A stretch of DNA of 64,000 nucleotides from positions 1 to 64,000 of the forward strand of contig NZ_JAKGAP010000042.1 of NCBI RefSeq assembly GCF_021532375.1. The letters are read 5' to 3'. The notes beneath the pieces were generated by a model, which worked only from the letters and a program-made list of their open reading frames with translations, was not told the DNA's origin and made no database searches. Both the position numbers and the translations under genes were made by a program. Origin of the DNA: Paenibacillus alkaliterrae (GTDB lineage Bacteria; Bacillota; Bacilli; Paenibacillales; Paenibacillaceae). Below are positions 56,089 through 64,000 of this stretch, piece after piece; within the stretch, counting starts at the first letter, position 1, and each line of letters starts with the position of its first letter.

Positions 56089-56140
56089 AATCGTAAGTTT
56101 TACTATTAATAAGTATAGAAGGTTCAATAATATTTGTCAA
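56089..56140 (-). promoter_or_regulatory. Promoter and Zur-type box of the COG0523 gene
   Basis: On the minus strand TTGACA (complement of 56135-56140) and TATACT (complement of 56112-56117) are 17 bp apart. Just downstream, 56089-56107 read AATCGTAAGTTTTACTATT, matching the Bacillus Zur consensus TCGTAA-N3-TTACGA with one mismatch and correct spacing. It overlaps the expected transcription start. Confidence 0.72.
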
Positions 56141-56205
56141 AGAGTGAGAATATGAATCAATTTTTGAAGAGTAGGGCAAATTGAATTTGGAAAGGAGGGG
56201 ATGAA

Positions 56206-56541
56206 ATGGAACATCATGTCCATAATGAGCATGAACACCGCCATAGCATTGCTTGCGGACATACCAAAATCCGTCATGAAGATCATATAGACTATGTTCA
56301 CAACGGTCACCTGCATCGAGAACATGAAGGACATTGGGATGAATGCAAAATTCCGGTAAGTGATGTGAATCCAGCTGAATGCAATCCCTTGACTTGTGGT
56401 TGCGACCACGAAATAGACTGTGGTCATGAAATGGTTCCCCATGATGATCATATGGATTATTTAGTAAATGGTCGACTGCATCATCTTCATGGTGATCATT
56501 GTGATGACCACGGGCCCGTTGAAATCGTATTGATTCACTAA
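56206..56541 (+). CDS. Small His-rich putative metal-binding protein
   Basis: 111 residues, about one quarter His, with no signal peptide or membrane segment. It consists of two similar units, each with C-G-H, H-x-D-H-x-D-Y and N-G-x-L-H features (HEDHIDYVHNGHLH and HDDHMDYLVNGRLHH). The layout suggests a cytoplasmic zinc, nickel or cobalt buffer. AAAGGAGGGG precedes the ATG. It is divergent from the COG0523 gene, sharing a 145-nt intergenic region that contains the Zur box. Confidence 0.8.
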   Translation: MEHHVHNEHEHRHSIACGHTKIRHEDHIDYVHNGHLHREHEGHWDECKIPVSDVNPAECNPLTCGCDHEIDCGHEMVPHDDHMDYLVNGRLHHLHGDHCDDHGPVEIVLIH

Positions 56542-56604
56542 GTGTATTTTCATTTGTTAAATCCGTTATGGAATGTATCTAACAGTTCTAACCCGCCTAA
56601 TTAG

Positions 56605-57341
56605 CCAAGCGCCAAGGATATGGCTGAAATTAAAGAAGCTGATATATTCGTCTATAACGGGATTGTAGAAGGATGGGCAGAGCAAGCACTTGAGAGTGCA
56701 CCGAATGATAAGCGTATTGTGGTAGAAGCAAGCGGTGGAATACAGCTGATGGAAAGCAAAGAGTCTGAGCATGAAGAAGAAGGCCATGAGGAAGAAGGTC
56801 ATGAGGAAGAGGAGTCCGGCCTCGATCCCCACATTTGGTTAAGTCCGGTACTGGCGCAGCAGGAGGTGCTTGCGATTCAGGAAGCATTCGAGAAGGCTGA
56901 CCCGGAGCATAAGGCTGCTTACAAGGCGAATGCGGATGCCTATATTTCTAAACTGAAAGAACTGGATGCTGCCTTTAAATCCGGACTTCAAAACGTTAAG
57001 CATACCGAGTTTGTAACCCAACATGCAGCATTCGGCTATCTCGCTAAGGATATGGTCTGACCCAGGTTCCGATTGCGGGGCTGTCGCCGGAACAGGAGCC
57101 GTCTCCAGAGCAAATGTCGGAAGTTGTTGCGTTTGCGAAAGAGCATGAGATCAATACGATTTTCTTTGAGACGCTCGTCGACCCGAAGATTGCTCAGACG
57201 ATTGCGGATGAGATCGGAGCTAAAACGGACGTGCTTAATCCGCTAGAAGGGCTGACGGACGAGGAAAAGAAGGACAATCTCGACTATATCGGCATTATGA
57301 CCAAAAACCTGGAAGCCTTGAAGAAAGCATTAAACGAATAG
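56605..57341 (+). pseudogene. znuA: Zinc ABC transporter substrate-binding protein, 5'-truncated and frameshifted
   Basis: The reading starts mid-protein (AEIKEADIFVYNGIVEGWAE) right after a TAG, with no signal peptide or lipobox, so the first ~80 residues are gone. It includes the His/Glu-rich metal loop (EEEGHEEEGHEEEESG) and LDPHIWLSPV. At about 57045 a missing T turns a KDYGLTQVP sequence into KDMV-stop. Coding resumes in another frame (VPIAGLSPEQEPSPEQMSEV, then IFFETLVDPKIAQTIADEIG) to 57341. znuB and znuC partners are absent. It is clearly dead as a transporter component. Confidence 0.88.
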
Positions 57342-57466
57342 CTGATGAAAGGGGCTTAGCGATGAATGGCGACATGGAATTTGTCCGGTACGAAGCATCA
57401 TCTACGAAGAAAGCTGACGCTTATGAATGTCACTCAAACTAAATTCGTTTTGAAATTTATAAATAT

Positions 57467-57498
57467 AAAAGAGCCAATCATTTCTGATTGGCTCTTTT
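57467..57498 (+). terminator. Rho-independent terminator after the znuA remnant
   Basis: AAAAGAGCCAATCA (57467-57480) pairs with TGATTGGCTCTTTT (57485-57498), a 14-bp stem that works in both directions. Between 57341 and here no gene is supported. Confidence 0.88.
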
Positions 57499-57549
57499 AT
57501 ATTTTGGAATTGGATTTAATAATTGAGGTGAATCTTCTTATATTATTTC

Positions 57550-57578
57550 TTGAATTATCCCCCCTAGGGGGATATAAT
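57550..57578 (+). promoter_or_regulatory. MATE gene promoter with a CsoR-type operator
   Basis: TTGAAT (57550-57555) and a perfect TATAAT (57573-57578) are 17 bp apart. The spacer holds TATCCCCCCTAGGGGGATA, sharing CCCCCCTAGGGGGATA with the csoR operator 4.9 kb away. This places the MATE gene under the same repressor. Confidence 0.75.
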
Positions 57579-57619
57579 AAGAAGCATATTTCTACCTCAT
57601 GTACAGGAAGTGAAGCTAA

Positions 57620-58963
57620 ATGTCCGCGACTGTTCCTCTGAAGGACACGAATGCTCGAGAGAAAGTAAAGATCATATTGGCGCTAGGTATTCCAGCCGTA
57701 ATAGAAAATTTTCTTCAAACCATTGTAGGTTTCGTAGATACGTTATTCGTAGCAAAATTAGGGCTGGGAGAAGTTGCGGCGGTAGGAGTAAGCAATACGA
57801 TAATTGCTGTCTATTTGGCCATTTTCCTTGCAATAGGTGTAGGCTGCTCCTCTCTTATAGGCAAAAGCATTGGCGCAGGAGATTTGGCCAAGGCTCAATC
57901 GATTGCACGTCAAGCGACGTGGCTCGCCATATTAGCTGGCCTCTTATTCGGAATCTTATCTCTTTTCTTCGCAGAGCCAATGTTAAGGCTAATGGGAGCG
58001 GAAGCCGATGTGATCGTCGATGGGGTTGTATATTTCAGAATCATTGCCGTACCTTCGATTCTTATGTCGCTTATGACAGTTTTCGGAAGTATCCTGCGAT
58101 CTGCGGGGGATACGAAGACACCGATGAAAGTCAGTATTTGGATGAATATCATCCACGTGGGGCTGGATTATGTATTGATTTTCGGTTTATTTGCTTGGGA
58201 GGGATGGGGCATTGCAGGTGCAGCTTATGCCACCGTCATTTCAAGATTGTTGGGAACCGTTGCTCTCTACTTTTATATACGAAAATCATCACTGTCCTTT
58301 TCTCTAAAAAGTATGCAATCAAATGAGTACATACTGCCTTTACTTCGGTTGAGCGGCCCTGCGGCCGCTGAAAGATTGATTATGCGATTAGGGCAAGTGC
58401 TTTACTTCGGGCTTATTATCGGACTGGGAACGAAAATTTATGCTGCACATATGATTGCGGGCAATATTGAAATCTTCTCCTATATGCCAGGATATGGATT
58501 TGCGGTAGCGGCAACAACGCTTGTCGCCCAGCAGTTAGGTTCTGGCAGAAAAAAAGACGCATTTGCGTACGGTCTTATAAGTACGGGTATCGCTGCCTTG
58601 CTAATGTCTGTCGCAGGCGTTCTCATGTTTATCTTTGCGCCGGTTGCTGCTTCATGGTTTACGAATCAAACGGACGTCATGGATAAGGTAACAGCTGCAC
58701 TTCGAATTTCTGCCATTGCACAGCCTTTCCTAGCGGTCGGATTAGTACTTACGGGTGCTTTACAAGGCGCAGGCGATACGAAAAGTCCTATGTACAGCAC
58801 GGCAATCGGAATGTGGGTCATTCGTGTTGCCGGTGTTTATATATTGGCTGTTCAGCTTGATTTGGGTATTGTGGGTATTTGGTTATCCATTCTGGTTGAT
58901 TTGATTATCAGAGCACTCTTCCTTTTCTGGCGTTTCACAACACTTTTTCGTCATCATACGTAA
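57620..58963 (+). CDS. MATE family efflux transporter
   Basis: 447 residues with about twelve membrane helices in two related halves. ALGIPAVIENFLQTIVGFVD at the N-terminus and GAGDLAKAQSIARQATWLAI in the first half are typical of the NorM/DinF-like MATE fold. The second half repeats the pattern (GALQGAGDTKSPMYSTAIGM). It is a Na+- or H+-coupled exporter of cationic or other small molecules. An AGGAAG site precedes the ATG. Its promoter carries the CsoR-type operator, unusual for a MATE protein. Confidence 0.9.
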   Translation: MSATVPLKDTNAREKVKIILALGIPAVIENFLQTIVGFVDTLFVAKLGLGEVAAVGVSNTIIAVYLAIFLAIGVGCSSLIGKSIGAGDLAKAQSIARQATWLAILAGLLFGILSLFFAEPMLRLMGAEADVIVDGVVYFRIIAVPSILMSLMTVFGSILRSAGDTKTPMKVSIWMNIIHVGLDYVLIFGLFAWEGWGIAGAAYATVISRLLGTVALYFYIRKSSLSFSLKSMQSNEYILPLLRLSGPAAAERLIMRLGQVLYFGLIIGLGTKIYAAHMIAGNIEIFSYMPGYGFAVAATTLVAQQLGSGRKKDAFAYGLISTGIAALLMSVAGVLMFIFAPVAASWFTNQTDVMDKVTAALRISAIAQPFLAVGLVLTGALQGAGDTKSPMYSTAIGMWVIRVAGVYILAVQLDLGIVGIWLSILVDLIIRALFLFWRFTTLFRHHT

Positions 58964-58972
58964 ACAATACCT

Positions 58973-59004
58973 GAGACATCCTGGCCATAAAGGATGTCTC
59001 TTTT
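58973..59004 (+). terminator. Rho-independent terminator after the MATE gene
   Basis: GAGACATCCT (58973-58982) pairs with AGGATGTCTC (58991-59000), followed by T4. Confidence 0.9.
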
Positions 59005-59045
59005 ATTAAGTTTGAATAATTTGAGGAGAAAATGTTACGATAATG

Positions 59046-59258
59046 TCATACGGCACTCACGGGAACTCCAAACCAGTCAGGTACTATATAAGGAGTGTCA
59101 TCAATGACTTTATCTATGGACGTACGTTGAAAATTATGCGAAAATGATTGTTGCTCCATGCTGGCAAGGTCGAATAGATCTTGAACCAAACGTTGCAGCT
59201 GAACACTTTGCGTAAATAATAACAGTATTATCCGGTCTCTTGTATTTTGCTTATTCAT
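59046..59258 (-). pseudogene. Sensor histidine kinase remnant
   Basis: 70 codons starting at an ATG with a strong AAGGAGG site. After MNKQNTRDRIILLLF, possibly the original N-terminus, it reads TQSVQLQRLVQDLFDLASME, the second helix of a HisKA dimerisation domain. About 35 further residues follow, then a stop. The phosphoacceptor His, the sensor region and the ATPase domain are all missing. It looks like an in-frame internally deleted kinase gene. The 59004-59424 interval holds nothing else supported apart from the next gene's leader. Confidence 0.6.
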
Positions 59259-59423
59259 ATAGTTGACCTCCTTGCACACTGTCTATTGTAACCCTAATTT
59301 TTTAAGAATAAGTGAAGAATCATCGAATATTTTCATGTACAATGAAAGGAGCAAGGATTAGGATTATATATTTTAATCCGGAAAACCATTCATAATAAAT
59401 AAAGATGAAGTGAGGTTCAATAA

Positions 59424-61271
59424 ATGTGCGGTTTTGTAGGTTTTGCAAATTGCGGTTCAGATGTTGATCAAACAATAACAATCCAATCAATGATGGATAT
59501 GATCGTTCATAGAGGTCCTGACAGCGGGGGCGTTTACTCGGATGGACAACTATCCTTGGGTTTTCGGCGTCTAAAGATTATTGATCTGTCCGAAGAGGCC
59601 AGCCAGCCGATGTTTAATGAAGATAAAAGCTGCGTTCTTGTATTTAACGGAGAAATATACAATTATCAAGAACTTAGGGAAGATCTTTTGGAAAAGGGAC
59701 ATGTCTTCATAAGTCATACAGACAGTGAGGTCATTATCCACGCATATGAAGAGTATGGCGTCGATGTCCTGCAGAAGCTTAGAGGGATGTTTGCTTTTGC
59801 GATATGGGATAAGAAGAATGAAACGATGTTTTTAGCCAGAGATTTCTTTGGCATTAAACCGCTCTACTATACTCAAAATACAACGGATAACTCCTTCATT
59901 TTTGGTTCCGAAATTAAATCGTTCTTAAAGCACCCTGCGTTTGTTAAGGAATTGAATAAGAATGCGCTGAAGCCTTATCTGACCTTTCAATATTCGGTGC
60001 TCGACGAAACGTTCTTCAAAGGCGTATACAAGCTGAAGCCCGGTCACTACATGATCTACAAAAAAGGGGAACTTGAAATAAAACCATACTGGGATGCAAA
60101 CTTTGCGGAGGTGCATGGCAGTCTAGAGGATTATGTAGAAAAAATTAACGGAACAGTAAGAGAATCGGTCGAATATCACAAAATCAGTGACGTGAAGGTC
60201 GGTTCTTACTTATCTGGCGGCGTTGATTCCAGCTATATTACCGCTTTATTAATGCCTAACAAAACATTTTCCGTCGGATTTAAGGATTATGAAGGCATAT
60301 TTAACGAGACGAATCTTGCGGAAGACTTATCGGAGCTATTGAACATCGAAAATCATAAAAAGCTGGTTACCGCGGATGAATGCTTTGATCTGTTGCCAAC
60401 GATTCAGTATCATATGGATGAGCCTCAGTCCAATTTATCCTCATTACCTCTATATTTTTTGGCGGAGCTTGCGAGTAAGCATGTCACCGTCGTGCTCTCT
60501 GGAGAAGGCGCGGATGAAGTTTTCGGCGGGTACGACTGGTATGATACTACGCCTGCTATGAAGAAGTATGAGCGGGTTCCCTTTGTATTAAGACGAATAG
60601 TGTCAAAAGTATCTGGTAAACTGCCAAGAAACCGAATCTCGTCATTTTTAGTAAAAGGCGGACAACGGGTAGAGGAGAGGTTTATTGGACATGCTAAAGT
60701 TTTTGATGAGGCAGATGCATTAAACGTGTTGAAGGATGGTTATAAGAACGGACCGTCTGTTCAGAGCATTACAAGTAAAATATATGATAAGGTGCATAAC
60801 AAAGATGATGTAACGAAAATGCAGTATTTGGATCTTAAGCTCTGGATGCCTGGCGATATTCTTTTAAAAGCGGATAAAATGAGCATGGCTCATTCCTTGG
60901 AAATGCGGGTGCCTTTTTTAGATAAAAAGGTTATGTCATTGGCAACACAAATACCTACGAACCTTCGCGTGCATCCAAGCAACACCAAATTTGCTTTGCG
61001 TACCGCGGCAAAGGAAGTATTGCCAGATGAATGGGCGAATAGACCGAAAGTTGGCTTCCCTGTACCGATACGGCATTGGCTAAGAGAAGAAAAGTATTAT
61101 ACGCTCGTTAAGGAGATGTTTCTATCCGACCGGGCAAAGCAATTTTTTAATACCGACGAACTAATGAATTATCTGGACGCCCATTACTCAGGAAAACAAA
61201 ATCATGCGAGATACATTTGGACCGTTTATGTTTTCCTCGTATGGTATAAAAAGTTTTTTGAAGATCTATAA
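59424..61271 (+). CDS. asnB: Asparagine synthase (glutamine-hydrolysing)
   Basis: 615 residues. Cys2 follows the initiator Met (MCGFVGFANC) as the N-terminal nucleophile of the glutaminase domain. The PP-loop SYLSGGVDSSYI (~265) marks the synthetase domain. It amidates Asp to Asn; several Firmicute paralogues instead amidate peptidoglycan or peptide carboxyls. The neighbours, an ATP-grasp ligase and a murE remnant, leave a cell-wall amidation role open. A modest GTGAGG site precedes the ATG. Confidence 0.92.
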   Translation: MCGFVGFANCGSDVDQTITIQSMMDMIVHRGPDSGGVYSDGQLSLGFRRLKIIDLSEEASQPMFNEDKSCVLVFNGEIYNYQELREDLLEKGHVFISHTDSEVIIHAYEEYGVDVLQKLRGMFAFAIWDKKNETMFLARDFFGIKPLYYTQNTTDNSFIFGSEIKSFLKHPAFVKELNKNALKPYLTFQYSVLDETFFKGVYKLKPGHYMIYKKGELEIKPYWDANFAEVHGSLEDYVEKINGTVRESVEYHKISDVKVGSYLSGGVDSSYITALLMPNKTFSVGFKDYEGIFNETNLAEDLSELLNIENHKKLVTADECFDLLPTIQYHMDEPQSNLSSLPLYFLAELASKHVTVVLSGEGADEVFGGYDWYDTTPAMKKYERVPFVLRRIVSKVSGKLPRNRISSFLVKGGQRVEERFIGHAKVFDEADALNVLKDGYKNGPSVQSITSKIYDKVHNKDDVTKMQYLDLKLWMPGDILLKADKMSMAHSLEMRVPFLDKKVMSLATQIPTNLRVHPSNTKFALRTAAKEVLPDEWANRPKVGFPVPIRHWLREEKYYTLVKEMFLSDRAKQFFNTDELMNYLDAHYSGKQNHARYIWTVYVFLVWYKKFFEDL

Positions 61272-61308
61272 TCAGTACGATTTTAAACGGATATAGGTGA
61301 GTAAGAGA

Positions 61309-62373
61309 ATGAGCAAATCGAAGGCAAGAAATAAAATATACATGGTTAACTTGGTTTTGTTTATCGTTGTTCTAGCTGCAATTGGGATTGTATTATTTTC
61401 CTTAAATGAGGATCATCGTTCTAACCAAACACAAGTTGAAGGACAAACTCATCAGCAACAACCTGCTATTCCGGAGAACGAGAAGCCGTTTCTTGTTTTC
61501 AATGACGGAAAGAAACCGCATTCCGAGCATGAAACGTTGGAAGATGCGATAAACGCAGGAACGAACCTCGCGAAGGCTTACGTTATCAGACGGGACAATA
61601 CCGAAATACTGTGGAATAATTTCAAGGAATTTACGGTTTATCAAAATGATAAGTTTCTGCTCGATTTCGATAATTATGCAGAGGCCGTCGTTTACGCTAA
61701 AACATATTCCCATTCATATGTATATCATAACCAGTCGAAAAGCATGGTCTGGGCATATGACAGTGTTCCGGTAGAATCGATTCTGATTGATGCACCGCTC
61801 ATCTCACAATTGCCTGAATTGGAAAGAGGCTGCGAGGTCACGAGTCTCGCCATGATGCTTCAGCATGCCGGCATAGAGGTTGGCAAGATGGAACTAGCGG
61901 ATCGAGTGAAGAAGGATCCTACGCCCTATAGGAAAGAAAATGGTATTGTATACTTTGGCAATCCATACGATGGGTTCGTTGGCGACATGACATCGTACTC
62001 CAAGCCAGGATACGCCGTTTATCATGGACCGATTAAAGAGTTGGGTGAACAATATTTACCTGACCGTATTTTGGATATGACAGGCATAACATTCGAAGAC
62101 ATGTTGTACGCACTCCAGCTTGGAAAGCCAGTTTGGGTCATAGCTAATACGACTTTCGCACTGCTTCCCGATTCCAAGTTTCAAACATGGCAAACACCGA
62201 GCGGTCCAGTAGATATTACGTACAAGGAGCATGCCGTATTATTGACAGGTTATGACGAGAATTACGTTTACTTTAATGATCCATTGGCCAATGAGAAGGA
62301 CCGTAAAATTAACATTTCTTCCTTTCAGCAAGCTTGGGAACAAATGGGCCATCAGGCTGTTACCTATATCTAA
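61309..62373 (+). CDS. Membrane-anchored C39-like peptidase-domain protein
   Basis: 354 residues. One N-terminal transmembrane segment (VNLVLFIVVLAAIGIVLFSL) places the rest outside the membrane. A linker and a duplicated small domain follow (~60-150). From ~160 on is a peptidase C39-like domain: LPELERGCEVTSLAMML with the candidate catalytic Cys, HAVLLTGYDE with the His, and YFNDPL with the Asp. The ATG at 61309 has an AGGTGAG site; GTG at 61297 is possible. It may cleave a leader or wall peptide. It is 37 nt after asnB. Confidence 0.82.
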   Translation: MSKSKARNKIYMVNLVLFIVVLAAIGIVLFSLNEDHRSNQTQVEGQTHQQQPAIPENEKPFLVFNDGKKPHSEHETLEDAINAGTNLAKAYVIRRDNTEILWNNFKEFTVYQNDKFLLDFDNYAEAVVYAKTYSHSYVYHNQSKSMVWAYDSVPVESILIDAPLISQLPELERGCEVTSLAMMLQHAGIEVGKMELADRVKKDPTPYRKENGIVYFGNPYDGFVGDMTSYSKPGYAVYHGPIKELGEQYLPDRILDMTGITFEDMLYALQLGKPVWVIANTTFALLPDSKFQTWQTPSGPVDITYKEHAVLLTGYDENYVYFNDPLANEKDRKINISSFQQAWEQMGHQAVTYI

Positions 62374-62416
62374 CTAAACCGCAGTCACGAGAACTATAAA
62401 CCAAGGAGCGTGCAAC

Positions 62417-63631
62417 GTGTCAGAATTACCTTTTTTACCAATTATTATTGGAACGGATATTAATGCCTATAACATGGCTATCTCTTTTCATGAAGCATAC
62501 GGCATTAAGCCAATATTAATTGGCAAGGATCAATTACCTTTTACAACTTTGAGTTCAATAATCGAAAAGATTGAAATATATCCTGCTTTGGCAGACAACA
62601 AACATTTTGTCGGGATTCTCAAACATGTGGCAGCTACACTTGCATCTTCGAATAAAAAACTTCTTTTAGTAGGCACAAATGATTTATATGTTCGTTTGAT
62701 TATTGAAAATGAAGAAGTCTTGAAAGAGCATTATGTATTTAATTACATAAAAGAATCTTTAATGAATCAGCTGCAGGTTAAATCGAATTTTTATAAGCTT
62801 TGTGAACAATATGGAATTGATACACCGGCTACATATTTTTATGATTGTAGTGAATCTGCGCCATTACCTGAAAATCTGGCATACCCAATCATCATAAAAC
62901 CAAGCAATGGTATTGAATATTATAAACACAAGTTTGTCGGGCAGCAAAAAGTATATAAAGTCGATTCAGCAGAAGAACTCCAGAAAGTAGTAGAAACAAT
63001 AATAGCAAGCGGTTACCAAGAAGAGCTGATTATCCAGGATTATATTCCCGGGGATGATACGTACATGTGGGATTCTGTTATTTATGCCAGTTCTTCAGGA
63101 AAAACACAACTCGTCACATTCGCTCAAGTGGTGCTTCAAGAACATACGGTTACGGCAATAGGGAACTACACAGCATTGATCACACGCTATAATAAGGAGA
63201 TGATGGAAAAACTACAGCACTTCTTGGAAGCAGTGGGCTATGTAGGTTTTGCGAATTTCGATTTAAAATATGATGCCCGTGACGGCAAATTTAAAGTGTT
63301 TGAAGTGAATATTCGGCAAGGCAGATCCAGTTATTATGTTACGGCGCTTGGACATAATATGGCTGAATATCTCGTTGACGATCTCATTTATGGAAAAGAA
63401 AAACCGCTAACCTATTTAAACGAGGATTACTTATTTACCGTCGTTCCTAAAATTGTGCTGCGCAAGTTTGTAGAAAACGCTGACATTCGGCGTGATGCAA
63501 ACCGTTTGATCAAAGAAGGAAAATACGGCAATCCGTTATTTTATAAACATGACCATCATTTTAAACGGAAGTTTTTTTTGTTTGCCCGTCAGGTAAATTA
63601 TTATCGTAAATACAAGAATAACAAATGGTAA
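62417..63631 (+). CDS. ATP-grasp carboxylate-amine ligase
   Basis: 404 residues. N-terminal Rossmann-like domain (PIIIGTDINAYNMAISFHEA), then an ATP-grasp fold: YPIIIKPSNGIEYYKHKFVG for ATP binding, LIIQDYIPGDDTYMWD, and GFANFDLKYDARDGKFKVFE followed by EVNIRQGRSS with the metal-binding Glu and Asn. Size and layout resemble D-aspartate ligases that extend peptidoglycan stems, and the asnB neighbour would suit amidation of such a bridge. Other amino-acid ligase roles are possible. Its terminator follows. Confidence 0.8.
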   Translation: MSELPFLPIIIGTDINAYNMAISFHEAYGIKPILIGKDQLPFTTLSSIIEKIEIYPALADNKHFVGILKHVAATLASSNKKLLLVGTNDLYVRLIIENEEVLKEHYVFNYIKESLMNQLQVKSNFYKLCEQYGIDTPATYFYDCSESAPLPENLAYPIIIKPSNGIEYYKHKFVGQQKVYKVDSAEELQKVVETIIASGYQEELIIQDYIPGDDTYMWDSVIYASSSGKTQLVTFAQVVLQEHTVTAIGNYTALITRYNKEMMEKLQHFLEAVGYVGFANFDLKYDARDGKFKVFEVNIRQGRSSYYVTALGHNMAEYLVDDLIYGKEKPLTYLNEDYLFTVVPKIVLRKFVENADIRRDANRLIKEGKYGNPLFYKHDHHFKRKFFLFARQVNYYRKYKNNKW

Positions 63632-63650
63632 GCTTGACGCTATTATGGAA

Positions 63651-63682
63651 AAGGAGGCATCTGAAACAAGATGTCTTCTTTT
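63651..63682 (+). terminator. Terminator after the ATP-grasp gene
   Basis: GAGGCATCT pairs with AGATGTCTTC (one G-T pair), followed by T4. Confidence 0.8.
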
Positions 63683-63719
63683 GTTTACTTTTTAATCAAA
63701 TCTTCACGAGTTCCACAAA

Positions 63720-63968
63720 AAATACCGATCCAAGGAAAATATAGCTCTGGACAATATTAGGAGGAGTCTGGTATCTTTTGATGGGGTTAAAGGAAGATTC
63801 CAAGATATCCGTACGGACCAGAAGTTTCGGATCATTATTATTATTTATGCCCATAATCCGGATGGTCTAGAAGCTAGAGCAATAGAGTTCGCTTATGAGA
63901 ATGATTGTGTAATTATTACTGGTCGGGGCCACGAAAAGAAACTCGTGACGGGTGATCATGTCGAATAA
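63720..63968 (+). pseudogene. MurE-type Mur ligase, internally deleted remnant
   Basis: The frame reads ALDNIRRSLVSFDGVKGRFQ and then IIIIYAHNPDGLE, the central Mur ligase region of MurE. It jumps straight to ARAIEFAYENDCVIITGRGHEKK, the segment near the C-terminus, and stops at 63968. The stretch in between, normally about 80 residues, is missing in frame, and the N-terminal and ATP-binding parts are absent. No start or ribosome site is seen. The 30 nt after the stop is too short to interpret. Confidence 0.7.
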
Positions 63969-64000
63969 GATGAGGTAAGAACGACATTTATGGAGGAATC

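Noticed and set aside
55510..56109. A 199-codon plus-strand open frame
   Set aside because: It is antisense to the COG0523 GTPase, whose P-loop and CxCC motifs establish the minus strand as coding.
57610..58326. A 238-codon plus-strand open frame
   Set aside because: It is a shifted reading of the MATE transporter gene with Cys/Arg-rich, non-protein-like content.

Overview
The window reads as chromosomal DNA of a spore-forming, low-to-medium GC Firmicute, most likely a Paenibacillus or close relative. The grounds are strong Gram-positive ribosome binding sites with frequent TTG and GTG starts, a mother-cell-type mmg methylcitrate operon, a cobalamin operon in the Bacillus megaterium order (fused cbiH, His-rich cbiX, fused cbiET), and CgeB-like and SpoVK-like proteins. 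No tRNA, rRNA or CRISPR array was seen.

Layout. (1) 1-2200: the 3' end of a degenerate group II intron, then a minus-strand GH2 glycosidase whose upstream region carries a perfect 18-nt inverted repeat. (2) 2266-10845: a fatty-acid/propionate operon with acyl-CoA dehydrogenase paralogue, mmgA, mmgB, mmgC, prpB, mmgD, mmgE and an E2-like acyltransferase. The first and last proteins have lost canonical catalytic residues. (3) 10923-14284: a GDP-deoxysugar block with a gmd remnant, a GDP-fucose-synthase-like reductase, a ColD-like PLP 3-dehydratase and a GT10 glycosyltransferase. (4) 14341-29214: a glycosylation island. A repeat-rich protein and a very basic protein, both on the minus strand, flank a tightly coupled plus-strand operon of four TPR-linked GT2 proteins, a GT2, a beta-helix/double AAA+ fusion and a CgeB-like glycosyltransferase. 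(5) 29366-35396: a nucleotide-sugar operon with a YerE-like ThDP enzyme, manC, rfbH, rfbF and rfbG, predicted to make a branched CDP-3,6-dideoxyhexose. (6) 35486-40980: a YitT-type membrane protein, a secreted protein, a stretch of decayed gene pieces, a GxGYxYP-type secreted protein behind a possible structured leader, and transposase debris. (7) 40979-52503: a cobalamin riboswitch with a terminator, and eleven corrin-ring genes from cbiH to btuR. (8) 52543-59004: a metal-homeostasis block with a CsoR-type repressor, an ABC exporter, a Zur-box-preceded COG0523 GTPase, a His-rich protein, a broken znuA, and a MATE exporter carrying the same C-tract/G-tract operator as csoR. (9) 59046-64000: a sensor-kinase remnant, asnB, a membrane-anchored C39-like protein, an ATP-grasp ligase and a murE remnant.

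How the parts fit. Regions 3 to 5 together could build and attach unusual deoxysugars to surface proteins, plausibly on the spore, with the two flanking minus-strand proteins as candidate acceptors. That is inference from gene content and position. Regions 7 and 8 share a metal theme of cobalt insertion, copper-type sensing and zinc allocation. The window also holds several genes reduced to short in-frame relics (gmd, a histidine kinase, murE), a sign of ongoing decay beside intact islands.
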